DNA from: Rachycentron canadum
Lineage: Eukaryota > Chordata > Actinopteri > Carangiformes > Rachycentridae
Direction: 5' to 3'
DNA length: 64,000 bases
Assembly (NCBI GenBank): GCA_038496675.1
Contig: CM076651.1
Coordinates: 6,485,935-6,549,934, forward strand
Under the pieces are notes generated by a model. The model had not been told where the DNA came from. It did no database searches and worked only from the letters and a program-made list of their open reading frames with translations. Shown one piece after another: positions 11,601 to 24,395 of this stretch; the first letter of the stretch is position 1, and every line of letters starts with the position of its first letter. The position numbers and the translations under genes are program-made.

Positions 11601-13483
11601 CTAAGCTAAGCTTACTGTTAACTAAGCTAATCTGGGTTTAGCTTCATATTTATACACAAAGATATGAGAGTGGCATCAATGTTCTCACCAAAACAAATTA
11701 TTCTAGGTGTAATTTACACTCACGTTTAAATTCTTTCTTCTTCTCTTTAATTTTAGTTAAGTTAATGTGTCTTTTTGTTTTTCATTTTTAGCACATGTTG
11801 AGCTAATGCTTCATTATGCACAAATAGAAATCTCAGTTCTGATCACAGGACTGTGGTGTGGTTTGACTTGATTTATATACATCATAATTTTCTTCCACTC
11901 CTGCAAATTTTCTTCCATTTTCTTCGTATTTTCTTCAGTTTCTGCAAATGGCCATTACACTGGAATTGTTGGCTCTTATTTTCAGAGCAGGAGGTGCTCA
12001 AAGGGGGGCCACCTAGTAGCTTTTCTGGCCTAGTTAGCATTCAGAAAAAATCTGCTCTCTATTTTTACCCTCTTGAAAAAACAATGAAATTAATCCCTTT
12101 ATAAATTGTCCCTCGGATTCAACAAAAATATAATAATAATGACATCAACAACAATAATAATAACAACAACAATAGTATTAATAATAATAATATAGCCCAA
12201 TCATATTTATAAAAACACAAGAAATAACCTAACTGTTAAAAATATACACTTATATATAATTACTTTAGTAGTGTGAACAAGTTTATTAAAAAAAATACTG
12301 CTGCCATTAAAGTACAGCTGTCCCCATGGTCTGCCTTGCATTGTCAATTGATATATTTAGGGAGTTTACTGGCAAGATGCCCAACAAGAATCCCTTATAT
12401 TGGTTACACACATCAAAAGCAGCAGCTCGGGGGAAATAATGATTTATGTGAAGAAAAAGCAGCCTGCCTGGTCTGGACAGCATAGATCTTATTGTTCTCA
12501 TCACAATGTAGGGATTGATCCATTAAAGCCTCTGAAAATGAGGTTTCAATTATGTCTCTAATTTTTAACCCTACAAAATATCATTATAAAATGTACAATA
12601 AGCAAAGTCAAAGCTTGGACAAAAGGGTATTTATTGGTTATTGTTTATTGTCAAACACTCAACCAATGTGCTTCATGAAGCAAGAAGCTGATTCAGAAAA
12701 TTGATTTTTGGGACCTTTGAGAGAAAAACACACATGTGGCCAAAGGGTCTGAAATACTACTTAATGAGGTTCCTTACTCTTACATCACACTTTGTCTCTC
12801 CCTCTGCAGAAACTATGGGTCTATATGATTAACATAGCATTCAGCGCTTTGGCAATACTCCACCTGACGTACCTGGGCTCTGTGTTCAGCTCCAGTGTGG
12901 ACTACATGGAGGAGGATGACGTAAGTTGAGATAAGACTATGTTGATTCACAGAGAGCAAAATTACATGTTGCAGCAGTAAGAGGAATAGGCTAAAGAAGT
13001 AGAAAACAGATGAAGGTCAACTGAGAGGACCCAAGGATCCTTCTAATTAGCAGACAACCCGTTCTCCCTCCTGAGCCATAGCCACCCCAGAAGTAATGCA
13101 GAAGTAAAGAGTCTGTTGGTGTCTTTTTGAGGCAGAACTGTGATGGTGACTGTGTGACATGAACATTTAAAATGCTGTGTAGAAATCGAACCGTAGCTGC
13201 CTTATTTACAGGTTAGAGGTGATTTATCTTATAGAAACGAATTACATTTTTTCAGTGATGAGCTGTTTTAGATTTTAGAGGCTTGTCAATATGTCTTAAA
13301 GTAAAAACAAATGAATGATTAATCCCATGTTTTTATGAAAGGTATAAATAATATAATGCACTATCCTGTCGCCCCCTACAGGACGATATCACCCATCATA
13401 CCATTCAGAAGTGGTCGGAGCTGAGCTGGACAAGCCACTGGGTCACATTTGGATGCTGGATATTGTACCGCCTCATTCTCTAA
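8634..13483 (+). CDS. porcn: Porcupine, protein-serine O-palmitoleoyltransferase
   Basis: An ER multipass MBOAT-family enzyme that attaches palmitoleate to Wnt proteins, which they need for secretion and receptor binding. Fourteen coding exons join in frame: 8634-8769, 8882-9074, 9161-9204, 9339-9520, 9630-9760, 9853-9873, 10208-10222, 10324-10449, 10537-10637, 10754-10830, 10930-10993, 11199-11284, 12810-12920, 13382-13483. The product is 462 residues, matching the roughly 461 of the longest human form. Visible marks are the N-terminal FSRQKFFQEL, many hydrophobic segments, the MBOAT Asn in SWNLPMSRFLH and the proposed catalytic His in SALLHGLSFHLG. Exons of 21 and 15 bases are both phase 2 and can be skipped without shifting frame; they match the known alternatively spliced region. 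One donor (10450) is the weaker GTCAGA. A polyadenylation signal AATAAA lies at 13607-13612. Confidence 0.96.
11369..11715. repeat. Dispersed percomorph-type repeat inside a porcn intron
   Basis: The left end reads TTAAAGGAATATTTTCGTAA. An internal core TTAGCTTAGCTTAGCATAAAGACT (from 11484) is mirrored by CTAAGCTAAGC (11601-11611) and ACTAAGCTAA (11621-11630). A flank of the type GCTTCATATTTATACACAAAGATATGAGAGTGGCATCAATG in shorter pieces follows. I recognise this layout as a common non-coding repeat of percomorph genomes. The right boundary is approximate. Confidence 0.65.
12112..12197. repeat. AAT/AAC-rich low-complexity tract
   Basis: Irregular run of AAT and AAC triplets within the large porcn intron. 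Confidence 0.8.
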
Positions 13484-15790
13484 TGATAAGAGACAGAGAA
13501 AGGGTGAAGGAAGCAATAATGAAAGACGTAAGGCTGGTTCTCCACTTCTGCACTGTGACTTTATCCCGCATCAGACCGAAGAAAACAGATTCAACCTGTA
13601 TACAACAATAAACCAACACGCAGTGTTCAGGTTGCGCCGCATGTTGGCTGGGTAATCTATTATTCTAACCTGCTGGGGACTAGTTTTGATATCCATGAAA
13701 TGATAGCCCGCTCCCCCCTCCTTTCCTCCGTACCACATCCTTTATATCTGAGCTGCAGTTGTTGAGCCCTCATGTTGTGACAGCAGTTACCGATGTCTCA
13801 CTGTGAGTCACAATCAATACCTATCAGCATGGTGGAGATCGGCTGCTCCTTTCTGTGGACACATGATAGAGCCCATTATCTAGGTTTCACCATCGACTGC
13901 AGCAGATGTCCTCCAGATGTGATTTCCATTCACCTCAAGTGTTTTACAATCATGTTTTTAGGTTTGGAGGATAAAGCTGGTGAAATTCTTATAGCCAGTA
14001 GTGAAAAGACTAAAACCAACAATGCCATAGTACATGTCTCAATACCTTCTGACTCCCCCAGCTTGTCAGCCTGTGGCACTGAGCCCTGAGTCTACCAACT
14101 CTCCTAAAAAAAGCCAAATAGTTTCCCAAAACAACTGGGCTCTGTGTCTTTAGCAATGATTACTCAGGCAGGCTTAAATAGAGTATTTTGATAAAAAATA
14201 TTTACAATGGCAGATCGATATACAGTGCATTTGGTGTCCTGGTGACTATTAATGATGAATGAGTGACTGACTCTAAATAATATACAATATCCATGTTCAC
14301 TGTAATGAAAGAACATGTCAAGCTGTGGCTCATATGTTTTAGATAACAACGGAGGATCTAGATATAGAGAAAAATAATCTGTTTGAAAATTTGGCTACAG
14401 ACACAACAGTGTTTTGGTATTTTTGTGGAATTTGTTGGCAATATAAAAAGAGAATTTCACCAGACTTATCCTTTAGCAGAGTTTGTCTCTTGAGCATGTG
14501 TAAGAAAACAAAGAGTTTACTTTTGATTGAAAAGAGCACAGGTTATTATAAGATAGCAATTTTATTGTCGCCAACGCTGATTTCCCACTTTGTGAATTTT
14601 AGATAAAGAAAATGAATCAGTATGTCAAGGAATGAACTTTTGTGGTGCATTTTCATAATAGTGTTTGTATTTTTATTTTGTTATTTTGATGATTTCCCTT
14701 AAATTGAACTTTTGCTTTGCTTAGAGAAGGTCTTATTAGTATTTGTGAACATTTGAAAAACTTTAGTATTGGAAAAAAATGTTTAGAATCAGGGTATTAC
14801 ATGTGTCACTATAGAGCAAAAACATCTTTTCCAATTTCATATTACAGATTCAAGATGATTACACAGTACACTGTATTAAATATTTATCCTCAAGTACAGA
14901 TTTTTATTACACTGCTGCTTTTAATGATACATTTAATGTTATTGATGATTGCCTGATGAAAGAACATTAGCATCTGTATCAGATTGTGGTCACACGCTGT
15001 CTATATCTTAAATCTAGAACGTCAAAGGATTTGCTTCTTGACTCAGATGTAGTGTTTCAGAGTAGAGCCTGAATGTTTGTTCATAAGTGCTCAGTCTCTG
15101 CAGACCTAATTCCACTCAATCCAACGAGTATTTTAAATACTAGTCTGATATTTACTTTTAAGCTTTTTTTCCCTGTAAATGTGAAGGCACTGACACACCT
15201 GTGATATTTTTATAAAATTTTACATGAAACTGGATTGCCGTCTTTGCTTAATTCAGTGTGGAAAAAATCCAAACAAGTGTGTCTGAGTGGATGTGAAATG
15301 TTGTGGTATCAGCTTTACACAGACGTCAGATACACTTGGAGTGCTGTAAGAAATATCTGTTTATTTGAATCATCATTATTTACATGAATAATGTATGGAC
15401 TGTTAGAAGTCAGTCATGATATGAGGGTGAATCAGGGAAAGGCAAAGGGTTGATGAACTGTTGTTTTTGCTCAAAGCAATGGTCCGGTTTAACCTGGAGT
15501 CTATTTCTGAGCATCCAGTAAGCTAGAGAGGACAGTATGGGGATGGGGGAAGGAACAAAGGTCGAACAACAGATGGTGATGGATGGAGATCGTGTTCACT
15601 TTCTGCCTCTGTGAGAGGTGAGCAGATGCTGTATTGGAGGGCCACACAGCAGCCCAGTCTGCAGGCTCAGGGGGGAAAGTACGGAGGGGAGGGGAAGTGC
15701 ACTCAGCCCTGTCTGCCCCGAGGACCCCCATGTTTACGACGGCAGGACCCCAGCAGTGTCTCCAAAGCCATCTTCACAAACGCCTGGAAG
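13484..15790. other. 3' flank of porcn and spacer
   Basis: Contains the likely porcn polyadenylation signal at 13607-13612. On the minus strand, TTTATT read from the plus strand at 15360-15365 gives an AATAAA that could end the small minus-strand gene. No other gene seen. Confidence 0.5.
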
Positions 15791-16401
15791 TTATTGCTTC
15801 TCTCCCTTCGGCTGTCCTGCGAGGGGATGAAACACAGATAGATACCTTCACTGGGGACACAGCAATCACAGCACCTCGTTTCCACACCATGTCCCAAACC
15901 ACTAAAGACCTTTATCAACTAGGAAATCGTGTAGTCTGTGCTCACATTTGAGTCTCTGAGTTAAAATAACATCCTGTAGAAAAATCAAGGGAATTTCAGT
16001 TCATATAAATGCTTACCTCCTTGCTTCTTGTTATCATCTCCTTTCTGATCACCTTTCTTCGGCTGCTCTTTAGGACTCTGAGGTTGCTGCAAAATTAAAG
16101 CAAATATACATAAAGTGAAAACTGTACAGATTAAGAGAAGAAAATCAGGATTTTTAGATTAGCAATGATTTTCCTACCTTGGTAGTTGACTTCTTGTCCG
16201 ACTTATTACCTGTAAATAGTGGACATATTTTGATCTATGCCAGATATTTGGAAGCAAGGTCACTTTTACCACTGTTTTTGTCAAATAGAGTTGTCATATT
16301 ATTCTGCACTGAACATGCAGCTTTTCTTTGGTATCCAGATAAACAAAATATTTTGTAGAATTAAATTTTGTTAAACACTGCTTACCTTTTGTTCCTGGCA
16401 T
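15791..16401 (-). CDS. Small Lys/Gln/Gly-rich protein of unknown function, four exons
   Basis: Not recognised. Four minus-strand segments join in frame at good GT-AG sites: 16401-16386 (ATG, residues MPGTKG), 16209-16178, 16086-16017 and 15816-15791 (ends in TAA). Introns are 176, 91 and 200 bases. The product is 47 residues, built only from M, P, G, T, K, N, S, D, Q and E, with about 13 lysines and 7 glutamines. It has no aliphatic, aromatic, Cys, His or Arg residue, so it must be disordered and strongly basic. Motif examples are NKSDKKSTTK and PKKGDQKGDDNKK. It sits between porcn and wdr13, pointing away from wdr13. A different frame of the last segment is open for longer but is not in phase with the upstream exons. 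It could also be a 5' coding part of a gene with other isoforms, or a chance set of splice sites. Confidence 0.5.
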
Positions 16402-16712
16402 TTTGGCTGTGCTCCAGAGTCGTGCTGTTTTTTGAGAATGCAGTGCATAATCTCGTGTTCACCCCGGTCATTTATGGCCCGTGCTTGTGAATGGTTCGGT
16501 CACTGGGGCCCCTTCGAGAAAGAGCGCCATGAACAAGCAAAGAGCCCTGTCAGCTGAGCAGCATGCCCCACAGCTCTGCAGGTCTTTGCTGAGCCAGGCG
16601 AAACCTCAGAGCTGACCTTGTAATACTGCCATTGTGAACCCACTGGAACTGTGTGTTCACCTATTGTTCATGACAAGAAAGCACTTCCATCATGTTACAG
16701 GCGAGGTGATGG

Positions 16713-17057
16713 CATATATATATATATATATATATNNNNNNNNNNNNNNNNNNNNNNNNNNNNNNNNNNNNNNNNNNNNNNNNNNNNNNNNNNNNNNNNN
16801 NNNNNNNNNNNNNNNNNNNNNNNNNNNNNNNNNNNNNNNNNNNNNNNNNNNNNNNNNNNNNNNNNNNNNNNNNNNNNNNNNNNNNNNNNNNNNNNNNNNN
16901 NNNNNNNNNNNNNNNNNNNNNNNNNNNNNNNNNNNNNNNNNNNNNNNNNNNNNNNNNNNNNNNNNNNNNNNNNNNNNNNNNNNNNNNNNNNNNNNNNNNN
17001 NNNNNNNNNNNNNNNNNNNNNNNNNNNNNNNNNNNNNNNNNNNNNNNNNNNNNNNNN
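16713..17057. repeat. (AT)n microsatellite running into an assembly gap
   Basis: An AT dinucleotide run ends at 16735 and is followed by 322 N (16736-17057). The true length of the repeat is unknown. Open frames crossing the N run are artefacts. Confidence 0.95.
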
Positions 17058-17489
17058 GATAACATTTTTTCACATGGATCAGCCACATTAGATAAAGGAT
17101 TTTGTTGATACATATGACAATTAGTCTTCAGTATCGTCAGCATTATTATTATTAAGTATAATGGCAGAGATCATTATGTGATGCTCATATGTGCATGCTC
17201 TGCAGTTTTTGCCCCTTAAGGGCCCCACGGTCCCTTAAGACAGCCTAACATGTAAATATAATGAGTGTCATTGTAATTACTTTTTGTTTATGTGTAGGAT
17301 GAGGGGGATAAAGAGAATTAACACTTTACTAAAATGTAATTTCAGTCCTATGGAGCCATGCTGTTGCAAATGATGGTCGAGGTCTGGTGGATTTTCTGAT
17401 CTAATCTTCTGGATCAGACAATGTGGGCTGTGTAAACGCTGTATCATCATGAGGATTCATGTGGCCCCACATCAGTCAGTGGGCTGGAT

Positions 17490-17552
17490 TCAACGCGTCA
17501 TGTGACGTGACAGGAAAAAAAAAAAAGCGGCGATGGAGAAAAGCTAAGGAAG
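17490..17552 (+). promoter_or_regulatory. wdr13: Probable wdr13 promoter/non-coding exon 1
   Basis: A TGACGTGA motif (CRE/E-box-like) lies at 17503-17510, then an A-run, then a purine-rich stretch ending at a good donor (GGAAG then GTGAGC, exon end 17552). The only ATG here opens a four-codon frame, so this exon is untranslated. The coding start lies in the exon at 18136. Confidence 0.5.
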
Positions 17553-18135
17553 GTGAGCCGTTTTCACAAATATTTCTCCGTGTGTCTTTGCTGTATTGCC
17601 GCTGCGGACACCTTGTGCTCTGTGTTAAATGTCCAACTCACGGACTGTCCGCGTCCATCGAAGAAACGACGGGAAATGGGTTTTTATGCGAGGACATCTC
17701 GTGTGATGTTGTGGCTAACTTGCTAACTGCTAGCTAGCGCTGGTTAGCTTTGCGACTTTAGCTGTCAGGAGGGAGGCTCGCCTGCTCCTGCTGATATGTG
17801 CTGTCCCAAACCATCCATTCTCCAGCGACATTTTTAATTTTTAATTTTTTTAAATTATTATTTTTTCTTTTCACTTCTTGCATAATAAAATGTATCCCGA
17901 TAACGAGGTGTGTTCCCTGTGGTGCCATCAGTTCATTCAACGTTGTGACGGGAGGGTGGGGTGATATTTCAGTTCACATCAGTGTAGTATTCATGTTAGC
18001 CAAGCTGTATTCCCATGTTGTGCACAAATGTGAAGCCGATTAGTTAATAGCTAATTAATTATGAGCTGGATGCTGTGTACTTTGACAGGGATCTGCCCTG
18101 GCAGTGGCTTCATCTTTACCCAGAGTGCTTGTGGA

Positions 18136-21100
18136 ATGGCAGCAGTTTGGCAGCAGGTTTTGGCAGTGGACGCAAGGTATGACTGAGTCAGGCTTCAGGC
18201 TTTCATAGTTTAAACTGATGAAGAAGCTATTCAGACGTGTAATTGCTTATGGATCACTTGTGAGTTATTATGTGTGCTGTGTCACTTCTTTTCCTCCCCA
18301 GGTACAATGCTTACCGCACGCCTACGTTCCCACAGTTCCGAACTCAGTACATCCGCCGACGCAGCCAGCTGCTCAGGGAGAACGCCAAGTGTGGCTTTGA
18401 GCCAGGGCTGCGCAGGCAGTACCTGAAGCTGCGCAGTCAGCTGCTGGCCCTGCGCTATGGGCCCCTGTCTGAGCAGAGCAGCTTCAGGGCCAGCAGTGTG
18501 CGCAGCTCCCGCACCACACTGGACCGCATGGAGGTCAGACCCAAAGAAACAGAAAGGACAGGGAAAGTAGAAGAGAGATAATAGAAGGGGGGTGTCTGTA
18601 CTAATTTGGAGAAGGAGATATAAAAATATCTGAGAGTTGGATAGAAAATATAGAATACAACATATGAGAGCCATCTGGATGGCTAGACGTTACTTTTCAC
18701 CAATCAGCAGTATAGCCACACAACACTTTGATTGCCCATGAATATTAAGCTGAGCAGCTTGGTTGAAATGGCTGGCATTGCTTGTGTATATGGCAATGTC
18801 GTCATCTTAAAATTGCATGGTAATTTTTCAATATTTATTGATGGTCATTTTATTATTATTTGTGGTCACGACTTCTGTCAGCACTTGCACTCACTCCTAT
18901 GAGGTTCTGTCTCCCCCTGCGGTTTCGCTCTCTCTCCTCTCCTCTCGGGCAGGACTTTGAGGAGGACCCCCGTGCCCAAGGGGCTCGTGGTCACCGCCGG
19001 TCCGTCAGCCGAGGTTCCTACCAGCTACAGGCTCAGATGAACAGAGCTGTCTATGATGAGAGGTACCAGAGGGAATACCACACAGATATCCTCAGCATGC
19101 ATCCAAAATCTTGTCTCATCACCTTGAGCAATTGAATTCTCTGTGATGTATTTCTCCTTTGAGCCATTGCATTTTGTTAGATTTACAGGCAGTAATTCTG
19201 GTTTGCTTGCATTGAGTAATGATCAGATCTCCAATATTGAGGTGTCAGCGGTAGGTGAGGGTTGTGAGGTGTGTTGTATTGATAGTATGCTTACATCATG
19301 GTTTTTACTTCTGGCTGCAGGCCTCCGGGCAGTTTGGTGCCCACTTCAGTGGCAGAGGCCAGTCGTGCCATGGCAGGGGACACAACCTTGAGTGAAAATT
19401 ATGCTTTTGCTGGCATGCACCACATATTTGACCAACATGTAGACTCCGCTGGTAAGTGAATTAAATTTATGATAATAATAGTTGTAAACATTTATTCATT
19501 CTCATCTCCCTGCCATTGTTCATTTTAGTTCCACGGCTACAGTTTGCCAATGACGACAAACACCTCCTTGCTTGCTGCTCACTGGACGGCACCCTGTCCA
19601 TCATGACGTTGTCTCCGCCTCCTGCCAGTGTGAAGGTGACACTAAAAGGCCACGGAGGTCCTGTCACAGACTTTGCTTGGTCTCTGAGCAATGACATCAT
19701 AGTGTCAACATCACTGGATGGGACTCTGCGTATCTGGAACACAGAGGATGGTCGTTGCATCCGGGAGGTCAGAGACCCAGAATCCAGCGAATTGCTCTGC
19801 TGCACTTTCCAGCCCATGAATAACAACCTTACTGTGGTGAGTCCCATTTGTTTTTATTCTACCCCAGTATATATATTTATATACCCCAGTATTGATTACC
19901 TGGTAGAAGCTGTGCACAATCAGTGTGACCTAGATACTAAAGACATACTAAGAATGGCCTACGATAAGACAGGAAATGATAACATTTCCTGTGGACAAAT
20001 TGATAAATGAGGAGGCTTTGTATTTAATTTTTATGATAATTGTTTCATATATAATTTTGTGATTAAAGTTTGTTTTGATGTCAAATTATTTGCTCTCTGT
20101 TGTCATCTCCACTGGTCCACTCAAAGACAAATGGCAGTAGTTGTGTTCCTAGACAAATATTAATGATAGCAGTGGTGGTACTTTCATTAGTTTGTTGCAT
20201 TTATTTGTCAGTTACTATATAAAAAGATATAATGTGCCAGATTTAACTACCTCCTCATTTTCATTGTCCATTTCTTGGCAGGTTGACACAAATGCTAACA
20301 TTAATATGTTAAGATTAGTGAGAACACCTGAACAAAATACCATAATACTTTGATACCATGCATCGCACAGGCAGCAGTTCTCTTCATATGTCAAAGCACA
20401 ATCCAATTATATGACGTGGTGCTCTGAAAGTCTACAATTTTGGAAAAAATGTAAAATTTCAGGTCTCCACATGACCCGAAACCCCCAAAAGACAGATGGT
20501 ACCTTTTGCAGCTTTTATTTTCTCCCCAGAAATTATTACATGCTGTCAGGATAGTTAATCGTCACACATTTGATTTTTCTCAAAAACAAGTTTAACTTTT
20601 GTGTGTCTGGTAAATTGTTAAAATTTTTCACGCAGAGGCAAAACCTCCCATCAGTATCCTTTCATCCCAGGATTAATAACTGCATGCATATTTACACTGT
20701 GCAGATATTGATTAAAATTTCAGAATTAAATGTCAGCTTTTGTTACCAAAACAAAAGTGTTTAATGTCTTGGAAAATTTTGATTTAACTCTGCTTTTCAC
20801 AGTAGCAAATAGTTTAATTGAAGAGCAGAACAAATTGAAAGCAGAGTTGTGAACAGCAGTGTCCATTTACGCCTCAACAAGTTAAACATTAGGGAGATGG
20901 ATATTTGCTTTTAACTGACAGACAGTACAAACAATAAGGAATTTGAGTGGGAACGCATTTGTTTCTTTAGTACAGACTTTCACAATCTGGTTTGTACAGG
21001 TTTAACTGGCCCATAATAATAGCGAATGGTTTCTGCATTAAACAGTGTCTATGTCATCAAAATGGTGTATAAACCATAACACACATAATATGCAGTGTAT

Positions 21101-22902
21101 ATTTCCAACACGTTAGATTAATGCTTTAAATGCCATGTGTAGAGTACTAAAGCTCAAAGATGATGCTCTGTTTTAACTTGTCTAATTACAACAGCAACAA
21201 CATTACAACCAGTGCTTTTCCCAGCCAGTTCCCCGGTGCTTCCCTGTGGAAATAATGAAGGTCCTCACTCCCACTTCTGTGTTCCAGGTGGGAAACAGCA
21301 AGCATCACCTGCAGGTGGTGAACATCTCCACTGGGAAGAAGGTGAAGGGGGGCTCCAGTAAGCTTACAGGCCGCGTGCTGTCTATGTCCTTTGACGCGCC
21401 GGGCAGGATCCTCTGGGCTGGTGATGACAGGGGGAGTATCTTCTCCTTCCTCTTTGACATGGCCACAGGTATTCTCACAACATTTCCATCTGGTAGAGAG
21501 CGAATTGTCCTCTGACAATGTTACAAACTATAATCAGCTCTTTGTGTCATGCACTAAATAGAGTCTCTGCTGTTTCTGCCTGACCCCCCCTTCCTCACCC
21601 CACAGGGAAGCTTACCAAAGCCAAGCGTCTGGTGGTGAATGAAGGCAGCTCCATCTGCAGCATATCTGCTCGGTCCTGGATTAGCCGAGAGGCCAGAGAC
21701 CCCTCCCTGCTGGTCAACGCCTGTGTCAATAAGCTGCTGCTGTACAGGTCAGTCTGTTATAGCGAGTCACTGTTTACTAATAATAGGCAGTTTTGTCTCC
21801 GCTGTGCAGAGAAAGAATTTAAAGCTATTATGTTTTGATCAGTCTAACATGTATGGGAATATGTATTTACATGGCCACATCGAATTTGATCAGTCATGCC
21901 ACCTTTTCATTGGCAGAGTGGTGGACAACGAGGGCACGCTACAGCTAAAGAGAAGCTTCCCTATCCAGCATGGTTCCCAGCTCGTTCATAGCATCTTCTG
22001 CCCCCTCATGTCTTTCAGACAGGGGGCCTGTGTGGGTAAGATGTCTGTCAGTGTCCCTGCTGTGATATTTGAATAGAAAATTAGCCCACAGTTCATTACA
22101 TGCTGCAGGCTATCCGGTGCAAGCAAAAAGAAATGCAAAAAATAGCATACTGCTGCTTTTGGATTTAAAAAAAAAAAAAAAAAAATTAGGAAACCTTTTA
22201 GCAACCGTGTGCCTACCTTCTTTGTAGCATGATTGTGTTACATTTACCAGGGGATGGTAAAAAGATCAAATATCATAGATGTGTATTTATTTATTCAAGG
22301 CTTCTCCGTGTGTTATAATTATCAGGTTTCCAAACAACAGAAGTTTCTCACTGGAGAATCTTCGGTTAAGTAGGTGTTGCAATATAATTGTTACAAAAGC
22401 TGCTGATATTTAGAAATAGGGTTACTTAAATTTTTTGCAAGTGTGCCACCCTGGAGAGTAGCTATGTCAAAACCAGCAGCATCTCCAGATCCTTTTTTTC
22501 CGCTAGAAATATGAAATATGAAGGGTGCCTTGTGTTTACAAGTGATTTTATGGTTGTCATAAGAATAACTGTCTCTTGAGATTGTTTAGAGGGAGTGTGA
22601 GATGCTCATTTTCAATGCAAAATGAATTATTTTAATAAAAGTTCCATCATCTATTTACAAAGTTGTGCTTGTAATTTCTCTTAATTTCTTATCCTTCTGA
22701 TTTTCCATCTCATGCAGTGACTGGCAGTGAGGATGCCTGTGTCTACTTCTTTGATGTGGAACGCAACACTAAGGCGATAGTGAACAAGCTGCAGGGCCAC
22801 GGGGGACCGGTGCTGGACGTGAGCTTCAACTGTGACGAGAGTTTACTGGCGTCTGCTGATTCCACCGGCATGGTCATCATCTGGAGGCGGGAGCAGAAGT
22901 GA
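18136..22902 (+). CDS. wdr13: WD repeat-containing protein 13
   Basis: Nine coding exons join in frame: 18136-18176, 18302-18533, 18953-19062, 19321-19451, 19529-19836, 21288-21468, 21606-21747, 21917-22035, 22718-22902. The product is 482 residues (human 485). The start MAAVWQQVLAVDAR and the end IIWRREQK match the family. The N-terminal 150 residues are Arg-rich (YIRRRSQLLREN, GHRRSVSRGSY). The rest is a WD40 propeller, with blades seen at LACCSLDGTLS, DFAWSLSND..TLRIWN, WAGDDRGSIFSFLFD, TGSEDACVYFFD and DVSFNCDESLLASADSTGMVIIW. WDR13 is reported as a nuclear protein linked to cell-proliferation control and pancreatic beta-cell growth in mouse. A polyadenylation signal AATAAA lies at 23613-23618. 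Confidence 0.97.
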
Positions 22903-24284
22903 TCCACTGAAGAAAAGCTTCCATCCACTTCCATACTAAAGGCCTGCTGCTCCTTAACCGTCCAATAACAAGTCTGTAAATTTTCACTGGAATGTAACAG
23001 GCTGCATTCAACGTTTAATGTAATGATGCTCAAGTGCAATCAAATAGAACACCATGCTGTGTAGGTGGTAGGGATGTCTTAGAGATTCAACAGGTGTGTG
23101 GGGGGGGGGGTTTGCGTGTGTGTGTGTATGTATGTATGTGTGTCCGTATGCGTGTCAGTACTCCTACAGCTGCAGCTGAGAAATTGCTTTTTAACAAAGA
23201 AAAAAAAACAATTCTCCCATGCATGTGTCATGGCTTACCTCCGACTCGTAAGGAAATGACTGAATTCATGTGAAGAGGATGCAACATAATCTTCCTGAGA
23301 AACCAACACTTTATATCACACTGACAGTCCCTCTGGCATAGATCTAGTTCACTATTTATGTAACTGTTATTTAAGCAGTGTAATCAGATGTAGTAAAACC
23401 GCCTTATTTTGCTTTCAATTCTGCAATTGCCTGTTTGCATTGGAAACCATGTGCATGACATTGAACTCAGAATCAGTCTTAGGCATATCAAATTGATCAT
23501 AACAGAAAATATACAAGTGTATTTTTAAGTATGTGTTTGTACTTACCTGTAAGTGTGTGTGTGTGTTTTCAGTTGATGCTGGTTGCAGATAATTTATTTA
23601 ACGCACATACAGAATAAACTACTGTAACTGTCAGTTGTCCTTGTTTCCCTCGTCACAAAATATATTAGAAAATACTAATGTCGGAAGAACTTCTTGTACC
23701 CGGGTGGTCAAACCTACAGTGTAGGAGAGTGTTAGTCATAGTGTGGGCCTTCAGCTTCTACCACAGGATTCCCACTACGTCAGTGACTAAAACATGAAAA
23801 ATGTAGTGCTGTTGGATGTTACATTCATTATAGTGTTCATTGTAAGAGATGATTTATTGCTGGGGCTTCAGTTATTTTAACGTTTTATTTGTTGTGTTTT
23901 TGTGCTCGTTCAATGATATTTGACCTTTTTAGTGCTCTCTAGCTGAGAAAATAGTTCATTCCACTTCCTGTCAAGCATGAAAATTGCATTGATAATTATT
24001 ATTTTGGGCCATGCCAGAATCGTAGCTCTGTGTATGGCAGTGGATGAACCCTGTGATCCTCTGACTTTTCAACCAAAAAATGGCAACCTCACTTTTTGTT
24101 TTGAGTGAACTGTGTCAACACACGAATTGCTGTAAAATTTGCTATAGATATTTAAGGGCCTAAAGAAACCCAATCCTAACTGAATACCATCATCAGATCT
24201 AGATTTGAGTTTGTCCTATGTTTTTGGTTTATGACATTCCCATCATCCTCAGCTGTCCGTTGTGTTGAGTGCTCTTTAGAAAAT

Positions 24285-24395
24285 GTAAGCATGTAAACAT
24301 ACTAAACTAAGATGATGTAAATGGTCAACATCATAACTGCTAAACATCAACAGGTTAGCTTGCTGATATTAGCATTTAGCTCAAAGCACTGTTCT
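24285..24395. repeat. Dispersed repeat copy A (CTAAACTAAGATG family)
   Basis: Shares a block of about 65 bases with 33631-33734: ACTAAACTAAGATGATG here versus GCTAAACTAAGATGGTG there, then ATGGTC/ATGGTG, ACTGCTAAACATCAACA versus CCTGCTTAACACCAGCA, and GTTAGC/GTTCGC. The tail TTAGCATTTAGCTCAAAGCAC is typical of a fish repeat I recognise. Confidence 0.6.

Noticed and set aside
15703..15918. 71-residue minus-strand frame with FQAFVKMALETLL
   Set aside because: It overlaps the last exon of the small gene but is out of phase with the three upstream exons; no alternative GT or AG restores the phase. Kept only as an alternative.
16634..17143. Long frames through the N run
   Set aside because: They are produced by translating N and the AT repeat.
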